A DNA stretch of 64,000 nt from Acidimicrobiales bacterium (GCA_024638845.1 JAHEJN010000005.1:18916-82915), one strand, 5' to 3'. Shown: positions 16,052 to 27,201, numbered from the stretch's first letter. Notes: a model not told the origin generated them from the letters alone. A program made the numbers and translations.

Positions 16052-18088
16052 TCAGGCGGTCCGACGACCCTGCACCATGGCCCGGCGGTGCTCGACGAAA
16101 TCGACGAGCACGTAATCGCCCAGATTCTCGTTGGTCGTGAAGAACGCACGCCCACCGTTCATCTTGGTGATCTGCTCGATGAACCGGGTCAGATGGGGCG
16201 TGGCGTCGAGCATGAAGGTGTTGATGCGGATGCCCTCCCGGGTACAGGCCGCGACCTCCGACAACGTGCGATCGACCGTTTCCTGCGACGGCGGATAGCT
16301 GAAGAACGGTTTTCCGCTCGCGGTGATGTGGGCGGTGGGCTCACCGTCGGTGATCATGATGATCTGCTTGGTACCGCTCTGGCGGGCCAACAGCTCGCGG
16401 GCCAACAGGAAGCCGTGTTGCATGTTGGTGCCGTACACGTAGTCCCAGGAGACCTCGGGGAGCTGCTCGGGTCTGATCTTGCGGGCCACCTCACTGAAGG
16501 CCACCACCCCCAGGTAGTCCCGCGGGTACTGGCTGCTCATGAGGGCGTGCAGCGCCATGGCCACCTTCTTGGCCGGCAGGAAGTTGTCGCGCATCGGCAT
16601 GCTCAACGACAGATCGAGCATGAGGACCGTGCTCACCTTCACCAGCGACTCCGTGCGCTCGACCTCGAAGTCATCGGGCGTGAGCGGAACCGGCGTGCCC
16701 CCACCGGTTCGACGGATGGCGTTGCGGATGGTGCGCTGGATGTCGAGGTTGAACGGATCGCCGAACTCGTAGGGCTTGGTCGAATAGTCGCGCTCGTGGC
16801 CGACGCCGGTCTGGGCCAGCTCGTGGCCGCCGGGGCGGTCGTGGCGCAACTTGCGGAACAGATCGGCCAAGGCCTGCTGGCCGAGACGACGGATGGCTCG
16901 CGGGGTCATCTCGAGGCGGCCGTCCTTGTTCTCGATGAGGCCCGCGTCTTCGAGCAGCTTCGTCATCTCGGCCATCTGCTCGAGGCTGCGAGCGGCGTCG
17001 TCACCCATGAGCTCACGCGCCCGTTCGACGTCGACCTCGGCGAGAGCACCGGGGTTGGTGGCGCCCCGAAGGAGCTGTTCGAGCTGATCGATGTCGGCCA
17101 GCTCACCGAGGACCTGTTGACCGCTGCCCAGATCGAGGGGGTCGAGTCCCTGGAACTGCTGCTCGCTGTCCCAGCCGGCGTCGGGAAAGAGCTGCTGGAG
17201 GCTACGACCGAGCTGATCGGCCTGCCAGCGCAGGTCCATGTCCTCGAGCAGCTGATCGGACAGTGCCTCGAGCTGGGCCCGCTGTTCGGGCGTCATCGAG
17301 TTCAACATCGCCTGCATCGCGGCCATCCGGGCAGCCATGGCTTCGAGCAGCTCGTCGAGGGTCTCGGGGTTCTCGGGGAAGAAGTCGCCGAAACGGTTCA
17401 TGAAGCCGCTGAAATCGGGCTCCTCGCCGTTGGCCCGCTGATCGAGCATGTGGTTCAGCTCGGCCATCATGTCCTTCGCCCGCTGGAGGTCCTCGGGCTG
17501 CATGCCGTCGACACCCTCGGTCATCTGGTCGACGAACTGCTGCATCAGCTGCTCACGGAGGCGCTCGAGCAGTTCGTCGAAGCGACGCTGCGCCTCGGCC
17601 GAGGTGAAGTCGTAGTCCTGGAGGCTCTTCGTCTGCCCCGCGAGATCGGGCGGCAACATGTCGAGGTGGAACTGTGCTTCCTCGGCGGCCCGCCTGGCGA
17701 TCTCGTCGCGTCGAGCGTCGCCGGACTCAGTGCCGAGAACATCGTCGAGCGCCCGCTTCTCGGTCTCGATCACCTCGTTGAGATCGCGGGCGATCTCGTC
17801 GTACACGCCGCCCAGGTCGAACTGGTCGAGCCGATCCTGACGTTGCTGCCTGAGCTGCTCGAGCAGCTCGCGGATGCCCTGCATTCGCTCACCGTCGACA
17901 TCGAACCCCTGCTGCATCAGACGCCGTAGCGCGGCGTTGAGATCGCCGTGGTACACGAGGTCGTCGGCCATCTCGCTCATGAGATCGGCCGCCGACAGAT
18001 CGAAACCGGTCTGGGTTCCGTCCCAGCGCGAGTACGACACGCGCCGGTCGGCGGAGCGGCGACGGGAGCGGCGACGAAACAGAGCCAT
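16052..18088 (-). CDS. VWA-domain protein, partner type of MoxR/Mg-chelatase-like ATPases
   Basis: The 678-residue protein has a basic N-terminus and a very long helical, Gln/Glu/Met-rich middle (about residues 60-400, much coiled coil). A C-terminal von Willebrand A domain starts at about residue 480 with the metal-binding DLSLS (Asp492 onward), TNMQHG and ITDGEPTAH. No signal peptide or membrane helix is seen, so it is cytoplasmic. Such VWA proteins work with AAA+ ATPases of the ChlI/MoxR class in chaperone-like or metal-insertion tasks. The matching ATPase lies at 19384-20811 on the same strand, separated by a plus-strand gene. TAGCTT 6 nt before the ATG supports this start. Confidence 0.85.
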   Translation of the reverse strand: MALFRRRSRRRSADRRVSYSRWDGTQTGFDLSAADLMSEMADDLVYHGDLNAALRRLMQQGFDVDGERMQGIRELLEQLRQQRQDRLDQFDLGGVYDEIARDLNEVIETEKRALDDVLGTESGDARRDEIARRAAEEAQFHLDMLPPDLAGQTKSLQDYDFTSAEAQRRFDELLERLREQLMQQFVDQMTEGVDGMQPEDLQRAKDMMAELNHMLDQRANGEEPDFSGFMNRFGDFFPENPETLDELLEAMAARMAAMQAMLNSMTPEQRAQLEALSDQLLEDMDLRWQADQLGRSLQQLFPDAGWDSEQQFQGLDPLDLGSGQQVLGELADIDQLEQLLRGATNPGALAEVDVERARELMGDDAARSLEQMAEMTKLLEDAGLIENKDGRLEMTPRAIRRLGQQALADLFRKLRHDRPGGHELAQTGVGHERDYSTKPYEFGDPFNLDIQRTIRNAIRRTGGGTPVPLTPDDFEVERTESLVKVSTVLMLDLSLSMPMRDNFLPAKKVAMALHALMSSQYPRDYLGVVAFSEVARKIRPEQLPEVSWDYVYGTNMQHGFLLARELLARQSGTKQIIMITDGEPTAHITASGKPFFSYPPSQETVDRTLSEVAACTREGIRINTFMLDATPHLTRFIEQITKMNGGRAFFTTNENLGDYVLVDFVEHRRAMVQGRRTA

Positions 18089-18094
18089 ACCGGC

Positions 18095-18100
18095 AAGCTA
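18095..18100 (-). promoter_or_regulatory. Candidate -10 box TAGCTT for the VWA gene
   Basis: TAGCTT ends 6 nt before the ATG at 18088 on the minus strand, which fits a leaderless transcript independent of the AAA+ gene. Confidence 0.5.
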
Positions 18101-18196
18101 CCCCACCGGCACCCCTTCCCTTCCGGCGCGCGATCGATGGTGTCCAGCCACCGCCGCGCGAGCCGGAAGCCCGGGGGCAGCGCATACTCGTCTCGT

Positions 18197-19402
18197 ATGG
18201 ATCGGAGCAGATGGATCGGGGTGACGCAGTCGTCGGTGCAGGCCGAGGGGGCCGGCGCCGCGTCCGACTGGTTCGCCTGGGAACGCGAGCGCGAGCTCGG
18301 TCCGTCGAGCGACGGGAACGGGTTCGGCACCGACTTCGCCGACGACTTCGCCCTGTTCGCCTCGCTCGGGCACACCCACGTGCGCCTCACGATCGAGTGG
18401 GCACGAATCGAGCCGGCCGGCGGCAAGCTCGACCGCGACGAGATCGACCGCTACCACGACATGTTGACGGCGGCTCGCCACGCCGGGCTCGATCCCATCG
18501 TGACCCTCGTGTCGACGTCGTTGCCGGGCTGGTTCCACGACGACGAGGGCGGCTTCCTCGACGCCAAGAACCGGCGCACCCGCTGGGTGACCCACGTCGA
18601 GCGTTGCGCCGAGACCTTCGAAGGGTTGGCGGCGGCCTGGGTCGGCATCGACGATCCCATCGGCTGGGCGGTCCGGGGCTACGGACTGGGCTCACGACCT
18701 CCCGGCAGGAACGACCCCGAGAAGGCCATCGATGCCGTGGTCGCCGCCCTCGACGCCGACCGGCTCGCGGCGACGGTGCTGCGGGCCGGCACGGCACCGG
18801 TGATCTCGTCGTTCGGACTCCCGACCATCTTCCCCGTCGGGCCCGATGCCGGCGCGAGTGCCCGGTTCTGGGACGACCTCTTCTGGCAGAGCTGGATCGG
18901 AGCCGTCGGCGACGGCGAGGTCCTGGTGCCCCATCGTCGGCCGCGCAAGAACCAGGATTACGTCGGCATGTACGACATCGTCGGCTTCATCCACATGCCG
19001 CCGCTCGGTGTCGACCGTGAGGGAACGTGCCGTCCCTACCCTGGCGGTGGCCAGCCCGACGCCACCGGCTTCGTCCCTACCCCGCCCGAGCTGGGCGAGA
19101 CACTCCGACGCCTCGACGAGGAGCTCCCGAACCAACCACTGCTCGTCACCGGTCTCGGCGTCACGACCGACGACGACGACTTCCGCGACGCGATCCTCGA
19201 CGACATGTCGCAGGAGATCGCCTCGGCCATCGGCGACGGAGTGGCCCTGAAGGGATGGCTCCACGACACCGGTGTCGACGGCTACGAGTGGGCCGGCGGG
19301 TTCACACGCCGGCGCGGCATCATCGATCGCGACCGCAACCCCAAACCGAGCGCCCGCCGGGTGGCCGCACCCGATCGACCCGATCAGGTGCGGGACTTGT
19401 AG
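18197..19402 (+). CDS. Glycoside hydrolase family 1-fold protein lacking both catalytic glutamates (probable pseudoenzyme)
   Basis: The 401-residue protein aligns along its length with GH1 beta-glucosidases: VTQSSVQAEG at the start, FALFASLGHTHVRLTIEWARIEP, GYGLGSRPPGRNDP, DGYEWAGGFTRRRGII and PKPSARR near the end. The acid/base motif NEP is DDP (residues 152-154) and the nucleophile motif TENG is TGLG (318-321), so neither catalytic Glu is present. It is also shorter than usual (about 450). It probably binds a sugar or protein rather than cleaving glycosides; this is inference. The start ATG at 18197 lies 8 nt after CATACT. Its end overlaps the AAA+ gene by 19 nt. Confidence 0.75.
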   Translation: MDRSRWIGVTQSSVQAEGAGAASDWFAWERERELGPSSDGNGFGTDFADDFALFASLGHTHVRLTIEWARIEPAGGKLDRDEIDRYHDMLTAARHAGLDPIVTLVSTSLPGWFHDDEGGFLDAKNRRTRWVTHVERCAETFEGLAAAWVGIDDPIGWAVRGYGLGSRPPGRNDPEKAIDAVVAALDADRLAATVLRAGTAPVISSFGLPTIFPVGPDAGASARFWDDLFWQSWIGAVGDGEVLVPHRRPRKNQDYVGMYDIVGFIHMPPLGVDREGTCRPYPGGGQPDATGFVPTPPELGETLRRLDEELPNQPLLVTGLGVTTDDDDFRDAILDDMSQEIASAIGDGVALKGWLHDTGVDGYEWAGGFTRRRGIIDRDRNPKPSARRVAAPDRPDQVRDL

Positions 19403-20811
19403 ATGGCTCTCGATCCACCGGAACCCGAGGTCGCCGTCTTGTTGAGGCGCTTCGACAGGTGGAGGCCCTCGAGCACGAACTCGATGCCACTCGCCACCAG
19501 GGCGGCGTCGTCGAGGTCGTCGTGTTCGAAACCGAGAGCCGTGAGGCACGCGCCGAGAGCCGGGACACGGTCGAGGAGCTTCAGGTAGAGGTCGCCGGGC
19601 ACGTCATCGCCGGCATCGACCACCAGTTGGTCGTCGTCGAAGGCCTCGACCACCGCCTGGCCCTCGGCCGGATCGACGACGTCCCGGAACACGGTGAGCA
19701 CCGCCGACTTGAGGAGCGTCTGCACGATCTCACCGTCGCGGCCGTCGTCGAGCGATTCGATCTCGACCTTGCCCATCGTCGAGGGAGCGAGGGCATCGAG
19801 GTCGCACACGCGCGGCACCGCCCGGGCCTCACCCGCCCGGAGCGACCGTCGTATGGCGCTCGCCGCCAACGTCTCGTAGTTGGCCACCGAGAGTCGGACC
19901 GAGACCCCCGAGCGCTGGTTGATGTGGGGGCTGTCGCGGGCCAGATGACTGAGCGTGGCCACGATCTCACCCATGAACTCGGGCACCTCGACGCTGACAC
20001 CGTCGGTCTCGGGCAGGCGTGCCTCCTGCTCGGCGATGTCGAGCTCGATGTCGACCTCGAGCGGATAGTGAGTGCGGATCTGGGCACCGAAGCGGTCCTT
20101 CAGCGGGGTGATGATGCGACCCCGATTCGTGTAGTCCTCGGGATTGGCCGAGGCGAACAGCAACACGTCGAGGGGCAGCCGCACCTTGAAGCCGCGGATC
20201 TGCACATCGCGCTCCTCGAGCACGTTCAGCAGACCGACCTGGATGCGTTCGGAGAGGTCGGGCAGCTCGTTGATGGCGAACAGCCCCCGGTTCGTACGCG
20301 GCACCAGCCCGTAGTGGATGGTGAGCTCGTCGGAGAGATACCGACCCTCGGCCACCTTGATCGGGTCGACTTCGCCGATGAGGTCGGCGATCGAGGTGTC
20401 GGGCGTGGCCAGCTTCTCGCCGTAGCGTTGGTCGCGGTGCACCCAGTCGAGCGGCGTGTCGTCCCCGTCGTGGGCGATCAGTTCACGGGCGTGGCGCGAG
20501 ACCGGGTGGTACGGGTCGTCGTTGATCTCGCTCCCGGCGACGATCGGCATCCACTCGTCGAGCAGGGCGGTGAGCCCGCGGATCATGCGGGTCTTGGCCT
20601 GCCCTCGCTCGCCGAGAAAGATCACGTCGTGTCCGGCGAGGAGCGCGTTCTCGAGCTGGGGGATCACCGTTTCCTCGTAACCGATGACGTTGGCCACCAA
20701 CGATTCGCCGGCCGCGATGCGCTTCACCGCATTGGCGCGCACTTCGTCGCGCACCGAGCGCGACTGCCAGCCGGCTGCCTTGAGTTCACCGAGGGTGGTG
20801 GGTCGGGTCAT
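19384..20811 (-). CDS. AAA+ ATPase of the Mg-chelatase/MoxR class
   Basis: The 475-residue protein carries a P-loop GERGQAKT (about residue 67), a Walker B-like stretch LFAINELPDL, sensor 1 LFASANPEDYTN, and the RIQVGLLNVLEERDVQIRG block typical of ChlI-type hexameric ATPases. The usual Asp of Walker B is Asn here, a substitution I recall from related magnesium-chelatase-like proteins. It probably remodels a partner together with the VWA protein at 16052-18088. Its start is fixed by TAGGTT 6 nt before the ATG, just after a hairpin that ends the EAL gene. Confidence 0.85.
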   Translation of the reverse strand: MTRPTTLGELKAAGWQSRSVRDEVRANAVKRIAAGESLVANVIGYEETVIPQLENALLAGHDVIFLGERGQAKTRMIRGLTALLDEWMPIVAGSEINDDPYHPVSRHARELIAHDGDDTPLDWVHRDQRYGEKLATPDTSIADLIGEVDPIKVAEGRYLSDELTIHYGLVPRTNRGLFAINELPDLSERIQVGLLNVLEERDVQIRGFKVRLPLDVLLFASANPEDYTNRGRIITPLKDRFGAQIRTHYPLEVDIELDIAEQEARLPETDGVSVEVPEFMGEIVATLSHLARDSPHINQRSGVSVRLSVANYETLAASAIRRSLRAGEARAVPRVCDLDALAPSTMGKVEIESLDDGRDGEIVQTLLKSAVLTVFRDVVDPAEGQAVVEAFDDDQLVVDAGDDVPGDLYLKLLDRVPALGACLTALGFEHDDLDDAALVASGIEFVLEGLHLSKRLNKTATSGSGGSRAIYKSRT

Positions 20812-20817
20812 TCCCGG

Positions 20818-20823
20818 AACCTA
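20818..20823 (-). promoter_or_regulatory. Candidate -10 box TAGGTT for the AAA+ gene
   Basis: TAGGTT ends 6 nt before the ATG at 20811 on the minus strand. Confidence 0.5.
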
Positions 20824-20831
20824 CACAACCC

Positions 20832-20849
20832 GACCGTCGAACGACGGTC
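20832..20849 (-). terminator. Perfect 8-bp hairpin at the end of the EAL gene
   Basis: GACCGTCG and CGACGGTC are separated by 2 nt and overlap the EAL stop codon. No T-run follows. It may separate the EAL transcript from the AAA+ gene. Confidence 0.4.
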
Positions 20850-22083
20850 AGTCGCGGAGGAACTCGGTCTCGAGCTCGTCCCACGGCTGGGCTCGGCTGT
20901 ACAGCCACCCCTGCCCGCGCCGACATCCGAGACGGAGCAGCTCGTCGACCTGGCGAGGATGCTCGATGCCCTCGGCCACCACGCCCAGACCGACGGCCCG
21001 GGCGAGCTCGACGATGGCGCGCGTGATCGCCGTGTCCTCCGACGACAGGCCGAGGCCCGCCACGAAGCTCCGGTCGATCTTCAACACGTCGACCGGCAGA
21101 CGCTTGAGCTGACTGAGCGACGAGAAGCCGGTGCCGAAGTCGTCGACGGCCACCTCGACACCCGTGCGGCGCAGCTCGTCGAGCACGTCGAGAGCCGACG
21201 GGTCGGACATGAGAGCGGTTTCGGTGACCTCGACGCACAGACCGGAGGAATCGAGATCGGCGTCGGCGAGCGCCTGCCCGACGACATCGACCAGCTCCTC
21301 GTCGCCGAGCTGTTCGGCCGACAGATTGACCCGCAGGGTGAGGACGGTTCCGCCGAAACGACGAGCCCAGTTGCCGAAGTCGGCGCAGGCCCGGCGCATC
21401 ACCGATCGACCGATCTCCTGGATCAGCCCCGAGGCCTCGGCCAGCTCCACGAAGTCGCCGGCAACGACCACGCCACGATCGGGGTGGTCCCAGCGCACCA
21501 GGGCCTCGGCACCGAGGGCCAGACCACTCTCGAGATCGATCTCGGGTTGATAGTGAACCGTGAGCTCGTCGGCCTCGATCGCCTCGACGAGCCGGCTGAC
21601 TTCGTCAGGGTCGAACGGCTGTAGGACGGGTACCGGATCGGACAACACCCCCGGCGTCGACTCGGCGTCGTCCTCGGAACGAGTGGGGCGGAAGGTGAGC
21701 AGACGCGTGCCGGGCGGGCCGAGCCGCCCGGGGCGGTCGACGAACAACATGAGCGGGCCCGAGGCACCGAGGAGCAGCGACCCCGAGCCCTTCGGCGCAT
21801 CGGCGGGGCGGGTCAGCGCCCGTTCCACCGCACCGACGTCGGCTTCGGAGACGAGATCGACCAGCGTCGAACCGACCCACTCCTCGGCCGGCCGGCCCAG
21901 GATCGAGCCACTGTTCGGGCTCGCGTAGCTGACCACGCCCTCGTGGTCGACGAGCATCACGGCATCACGGAGGTGGGCCAGGACCTGAGCGTGCACGGGC
22001 GCGCCGAGGGTCGACACCGCCGTATCGGTGATGTCGATGACGTCGTCGGTCGATTCGAGTTGCTCGAAACCCTGCTCGCGCAC
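20848..22083 (-). CDS. PAS-EAL cyclic-di-GMP phosphodiesterase
   Basis: The longest ORF (to 22560) overlaps the divergent GH2 gene. The likeliest start is the GTG at 22083, giving 411 residues. A PAS domain (HLRDAVMLVDHEGVVSYASPNSG) precedes a C-terminal EAL domain. Catalytic residues are present: GAEALVRW, NLS, EVTET, DDFGTG, KIDRSF and AEGIE, so c-di-GMP hydrolysis to pGpG is expected. No GGDEF domain or membrane helix is seen. No GGDEF cyclase lies in the window. The exact start is uncertain because no ribosome binding site is evident. Confidence 0.85.
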   Translation of the reverse strand: MREQGFEQLESTDDVIDITDTAVSTLGAPVHAQVLAHLRDAVMLVDHEGVVSYASPNSGSILGRPAEEWVGSTLVDLVSEADVGAVERALTRPADAPKGSGSLLLGASGPLMLFVDRPGRLGPPGTRLLTFRPTRSEDDAESTPGVLSDPVPVLQPFDPDEVSRLVEAIEADELTVHYQPEIDLESGLALGAEALVRWDHPDRGVVVAGDFVELAEASGLIQEIGRSVMRRACADFGNWARRFGGTVLTLRVNLSAEQLGDEELVDVVGQALADADLDSSGLCVEVTETALMSDPSALDVLDELRRTGVEVAVDDFGTGFSSLSQLKRLPVDVLKIDRSFVAGLGLSSEDTAITRAIVELARAVGLGVVAEGIEHPRQVDELLRLGCRRGQGWLYSRAQPWDELETEFLRD

Positions 22084-22152
22084 CGAAGCAAGTATGGCGA
22101 CGGTGGTCAGCTCAGCCGTGGATGGCAGGAAGTTTTGCCCAGGCAACGACGC

Positions 22153-22158
22153 TACGGT
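22153..22158 (+). promoter_or_regulatory. Candidate -10 box TACGGT for the GH2-like gene
   Basis: TACGGT ends 6 nt before the ATG at 22165. This decides the start against the longer ORF from 21943. Confidence 0.5.
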
Positions 22159-22164
22159 CGAACA

Positions 22165-24324
22165 ATGTCCGAGGCCGGCGGCACGCTTCGCCCACCCCTT
22201 CTGCTCGCCGAAGATTGGCGGACGATCACGAGCGACGAGCAGCTCGCGCTGACCTTCCACGAACCCGACCTCGACGACAGCGACTGGACACCGCTCACCA
22301 TGCCGTCGACCTGGCGAACCGAGGCCGCACTTGCCGAAAGTGACGGTCCGGTCCTCTACCGCCGCCGCGTCCCGAGTTTCGAGCTCGGCGACGAGGAGCG
22401 GGCGTGGCTGGTCGCCGGTCGAGTCTTCTCGGAGGCCGACGTGTGGTGGAACGGCCACTACCTCGGCGACGTCGACGGCTACTTCGCGGAGGACGCCTTC
22501 GAGCTCGATCCGATCCTGCTCGATGGCCCCGAACACGTGCTCGCGATCGAGGTGCGCCACCAGCCGAGCGGCGAGATCGACGGCAAGCAGTCGATCGTCG
22601 GCACCTTCGACGATTCCCGGGTGGTCGACCCCCGCGGCAACCCCGGCGGAATATGGGTCGCCCCCCGCATCGAGCGCACCGGACCGCTCCGCCTCAGCTG
22701 GGTGCGAGTGCGGTGCAACGAGGCCTCCCCTGCGGTCGCCGTCCTCACCGTGACCGCCACCATCGACTCACTCACCCGGTGCACCGCACGCTTGTCGACG
22801 ACCGTGGCCGACACCGAGCACTCGTTCGATCAACCCCTCACGATCGGGGAGAATCGAGTGGAGTGGCTGGTGTCGGTGCCCGACCCCGAGCTGTGGTGGC
22901 CACGCGGGCTGGGCGATCCCCATCTCGTCGACGTGCAGATCGACGTTGCCGAGATCGACTCGTCCGTGGTCAGCGACCGTCGTCGGCTCCGAACGGGAAT
23001 CCGGGCGGTCGAGATGAAGAACTGGGCGCTTCGCATCAACGGTGAGCGGATGTTCGCCAAGGGCGTGAATCTGGCCCCCGCCGGTCTCGATCTCGCTTCC
23101 ATCACCGCCGAGGACGCCGAGCTCGACCTCCGACTCGCCCTCGACGCCGGGTTCGACCTCGTGAGACTCAGGGGCCACATCGCCCATCCGGGGCTCTACG
23201 ACGCCGCCGATCGTCTCGGGTTGCTCATCTGGCAGGACTTCCCCCTCTGGCGGGGTTACTCCAAACGTGTGCGCCGGCGAGCCGTCCGCCTGGTGAACGA
23301 TGCCGTCAACCAGCTGGCCCATCACCCGTCGGTCGTCATCTGGTGCGCGCACGACACGCCGACGCCCGATGGCATCGACGATGCCGCCGCGCCACGGCCA
23401 CGCTACGGAGGCGTGCGCGCCGCACTCGGCCAGCAGCTCCCGACGTGGAATCGGTCGGTGCTCGACCGGTCGGTCAAGCACACGATCGAGCGGTACGACG
23501 GAACCAGACCGGTGGTCGCCCATTCGGGACAGTGGCCGCATCCGCCACAACTCGACGGAACCGACACCCACCTCTGGTTCGGCTGGCGCTGGGGCGAGGG
23601 TCGCGACCTCGAGAAGCTGGCCGCCCGCATGCCTCGTGCGGTCCGATGGGTGTCGGAGTTCGGCGCCGGATCGGTGCCCGACTCGGCGCAGTTCTGCGAA
23701 CCCGGCCGGTGGCCGTTGCTCGACTTCGACCGACTGACCGCCGACCACGGGTACGAGCGCCACAACTTCGAGGCCCACCAGAACCCGGCCGACTTCGCGT
23801 CCTTCGACGCCTGGCGGATTGCGAGCCAGCGGTACCAGGCCCAGATCGTGCGGCGACAGATCGAGGTGCTCCGACGACTCAAGTACCGACCGACCGGCGG
23901 ATTCTGCCTCGATCATCTCGTCGACTCGTGGCCGGCGATCAGCACCAGCCTCGTCGACCACGAGCGCGAACCCAAGCTCGCCTACGACGCTGCGTTCGAG
24001 GCGCTGGCTCCGGTCATCGTCGTGGCCGATCGACTTCCGACCGCCATCCGACCCGGTCAGGCTCTCGCCTTCGACGTCCATGTCGTCAACGACCACCGCC
24101 ACGAGGTGGCCGCAACCGTCGCCGCCGAAATGCGCTGGCCGAGCACCGGCGGCTCCCCGACCAGGCACCGATGGGCATGGCAGGGAGTCGTCGACGCCGA
24201 CGACGTCGTGCGGGTCGGCACCATCAGCTGGGTCGCCCCCGACGTGCCCGGACCGGTGACGCTGATCCTGGCGCTCACGGGCGACGCCGACGCCACGAAC
24301 CGCTACGACACCGAGATCGCCTGA
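22165..24324 (+). CDS. Glycoside hydrolase family 2-like protein (beta-mannosidase-like fold), altered acid/base
   Basis: The 719-residue protein has the GH2 order: a jelly-roll sugar-binding domain (about 1-180, VWWNGHYLGDVDGYF, GIWVAP), an Ig-like domain (about 185-280) and a TIM barrel from about residue 290 (MFAKGVNLAPAG, LIWQDFPLW). The putative nucleophile is kept in WVSEFG (Glu498). In the acid/base motif the usual WSxxNE is WCAHD (residues 393-397), so Glu appears replaced by Asp. No signal peptide is seen, suggesting a cytoplasmic protein. Hydrolytic activity is therefore doubtful or modified. It is divergent from the EAL gene and upstream of sdhC. Confidence 0.75.
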   Translation: MSEAGGTLRPPLLLAEDWRTITSDEQLALTFHEPDLDDSDWTPLTMPSTWRTEAALAESDGPVLYRRRVPSFELGDEERAWLVAGRVFSEADVWWNGHYLGDVDGYFAEDAFELDPILLDGPEHVLAIEVRHQPSGEIDGKQSIVGTFDDSRVVDPRGNPGGIWVAPRIERTGPLRLSWVRVRCNEASPAVAVLTVTATIDSLTRCTARLSTTVADTEHSFDQPLTIGENRVEWLVSVPDPELWWPRGLGDPHLVDVQIDVAEIDSSVVSDRRRLRTGIRAVEMKNWALRINGERMFAKGVNLAPAGLDLASITAEDAELDLRLALDAGFDLVRLRGHIAHPGLYDAADRLGLLIWQDFPLWRGYSKRVRRRAVRLVNDAVNQLAHHPSVVIWCAHDTPTPDGIDDAAAPRPRYGGVRAALGQQLPTWNRSVLDRSVKHTIERYDGTRPVVAHSGQWPHPPQLDGTDTHLWFGWRWGEGRDLEKLAARMPRAVRWVSEFGAGSVPDSAQFCEPGRWPLLDFDRLTADHGYERHNFEAHQNPADFASFDAWRIASQRYQAQIVRRQIEVLRRLKYRPTGGFCLDHLVDSWPAISTSLVDHEREPKLAYDAAFEALAPVIVVADRLPTAIRPGQALAFDVHVVNDHRHEVAATVAAEMRWPSTGGSPTRHRWAWQGVVDADDVVRVGTISWVAPDVPGPVTLILALTGDADATNRYDTEIA

Positions 24325-24338
24325 ACCCTCACGGGTTT
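24323..24338 (+). terminator. Short hairpin after the GH2-like gene
   Basis: GAACCC and GGGTTT form a 5-6 bp stem around a 4-nt loop directly after the stop. It is weak and lacks a long T-run. A TAGCGT box further on (24362-24367) may be the -10 of the sdh promoter. Confidence 0.3.
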
Positions 24339-24428
24339 ACCCATGATCGTGCCGACCCGGTAGCGTCGAAGCATCGCCTAACCGTCGTCGGGCTCGCCGT
24401 TCGGTGCGCCTCGGAAGGGATCTCCTCG

Positions 24429-25270
24429 ATGGCAACGACACTGTCTCGCACTCGCGGCGGGCCCACCCCCAGCACGACTGCCGAGCCGATTCGCTCCAAG
24501 CCACGTTCACTACCGTTCCCGCTCAGCCTGTACCAGACGGCGGTCGGCAAGAAGTGGGTCATGGCGCTCACCGGCATCGGACTGGTGGGGTTCGTCATCG
24601 CCCACATGATCGGCAACCTCCACATGTACGAGGGTCCCGTGCCGGTCGCCGAGTACGGAGAAACCCTCCGCGACATCGGCATCGACGTCATCCCCCGTAC
24701 GTGGTTCCTGTGGGCCCTGCGCGGCGGACTCGTGGTCATGTTCGTCCTGCACATCCACTCGGCGGTCTCGCTGGCGAGGATGAACCACACCTCGAACGCG
24801 GGCTCGAAGCTCGACGGCAACAAGAGGTACACCGGCGGCCAGGACTACATCGCGGTCAACTTCGCCAGCCGCACGATGCGGTGGACGGGCCCGATCATCG
24901 CCCTGTACCTGCTGTATCACCTGGCCGACCTCACATGGGGCCTCCTGCCCTGGGTCGACTTCGAGCGGGGCGATCCCTACCACAACCTGGTCGGGAGCCT
25001 CGAGAACTGGCCGGTCGCCATCCTCTACATCGTCGCCAACGTGGCTCTCGCCGTGCACATCTTCCACGGCGTGTACAGCCTCTTCCAGAGCCTCGGTGTC
25101 AACAACCCCAAGATCAACAGCGTGCGGCGCCCCCTGGCCGGAGCGCTGGCGCTGATGATCCTCGTCGGGAACCTCAGCTTCCCGATCGCGGTGCAGGCCG
25201 GTCTGATCGACCAGGACAACTGCGAGGCACCGTGCGGAATCACCGGACTCGAAGCCGAGGAGGCTGCGGA

Positions 25271-25274
<4 letters not shown>
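24429..25274 (+). CDS. sdhC: Succinate dehydrogenase cytochrome b subunit (SdhC, b558 type)
   Basis: The start is the ATG at 24429; the longer ORF (23343) runs through the GH2 gene. The 281-residue protein has five hydrophobic segments and histidines in [25 protein letters not shown] and VHIFHGVYS suited to bind two hemes. This single large anchor replaces separate SdhC and SdhD, as in the Bacteroidetes/Bacillus-like type B enzymes. It passes electrons between SdhB and menaquinone. Its last bases overlap sdhA (ATGA). A long N-terminal cytoplasmic tail precedes the first helix. Confidence 0.9.
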
Positions 25275-27193
<1,919 letters not shown>

Positions 27194-27201
27194 GAGCCGT
27201 T

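Noticed and set aside
16088-17929. 613-residue plus-strand ORF
   Set aside because: Antisense shadow of the VWA gene, whose MIDAS motif and helical middle are convincing.
19027-21624. 865-residue plus-strand ORF
   Set aside because: It runs antisense through the AAA+ and EAL genes, has a low-complexity composition and no recognisable domain. Such open frames arise from GC-rich codon use.
22084-22560. N-terminal extension of the EAL protein
   Set aside because: It is antisense to the GH2-like gene and has no similarity to PAS-EAL proteins.
24404-25270. Extension of the sdhA reading frame back to 24404
   Set aside because: The upstream part overlaps sdhC in another frame and is Arg/Pro-rich; SdhA similarity begins at the ATG at 25271.
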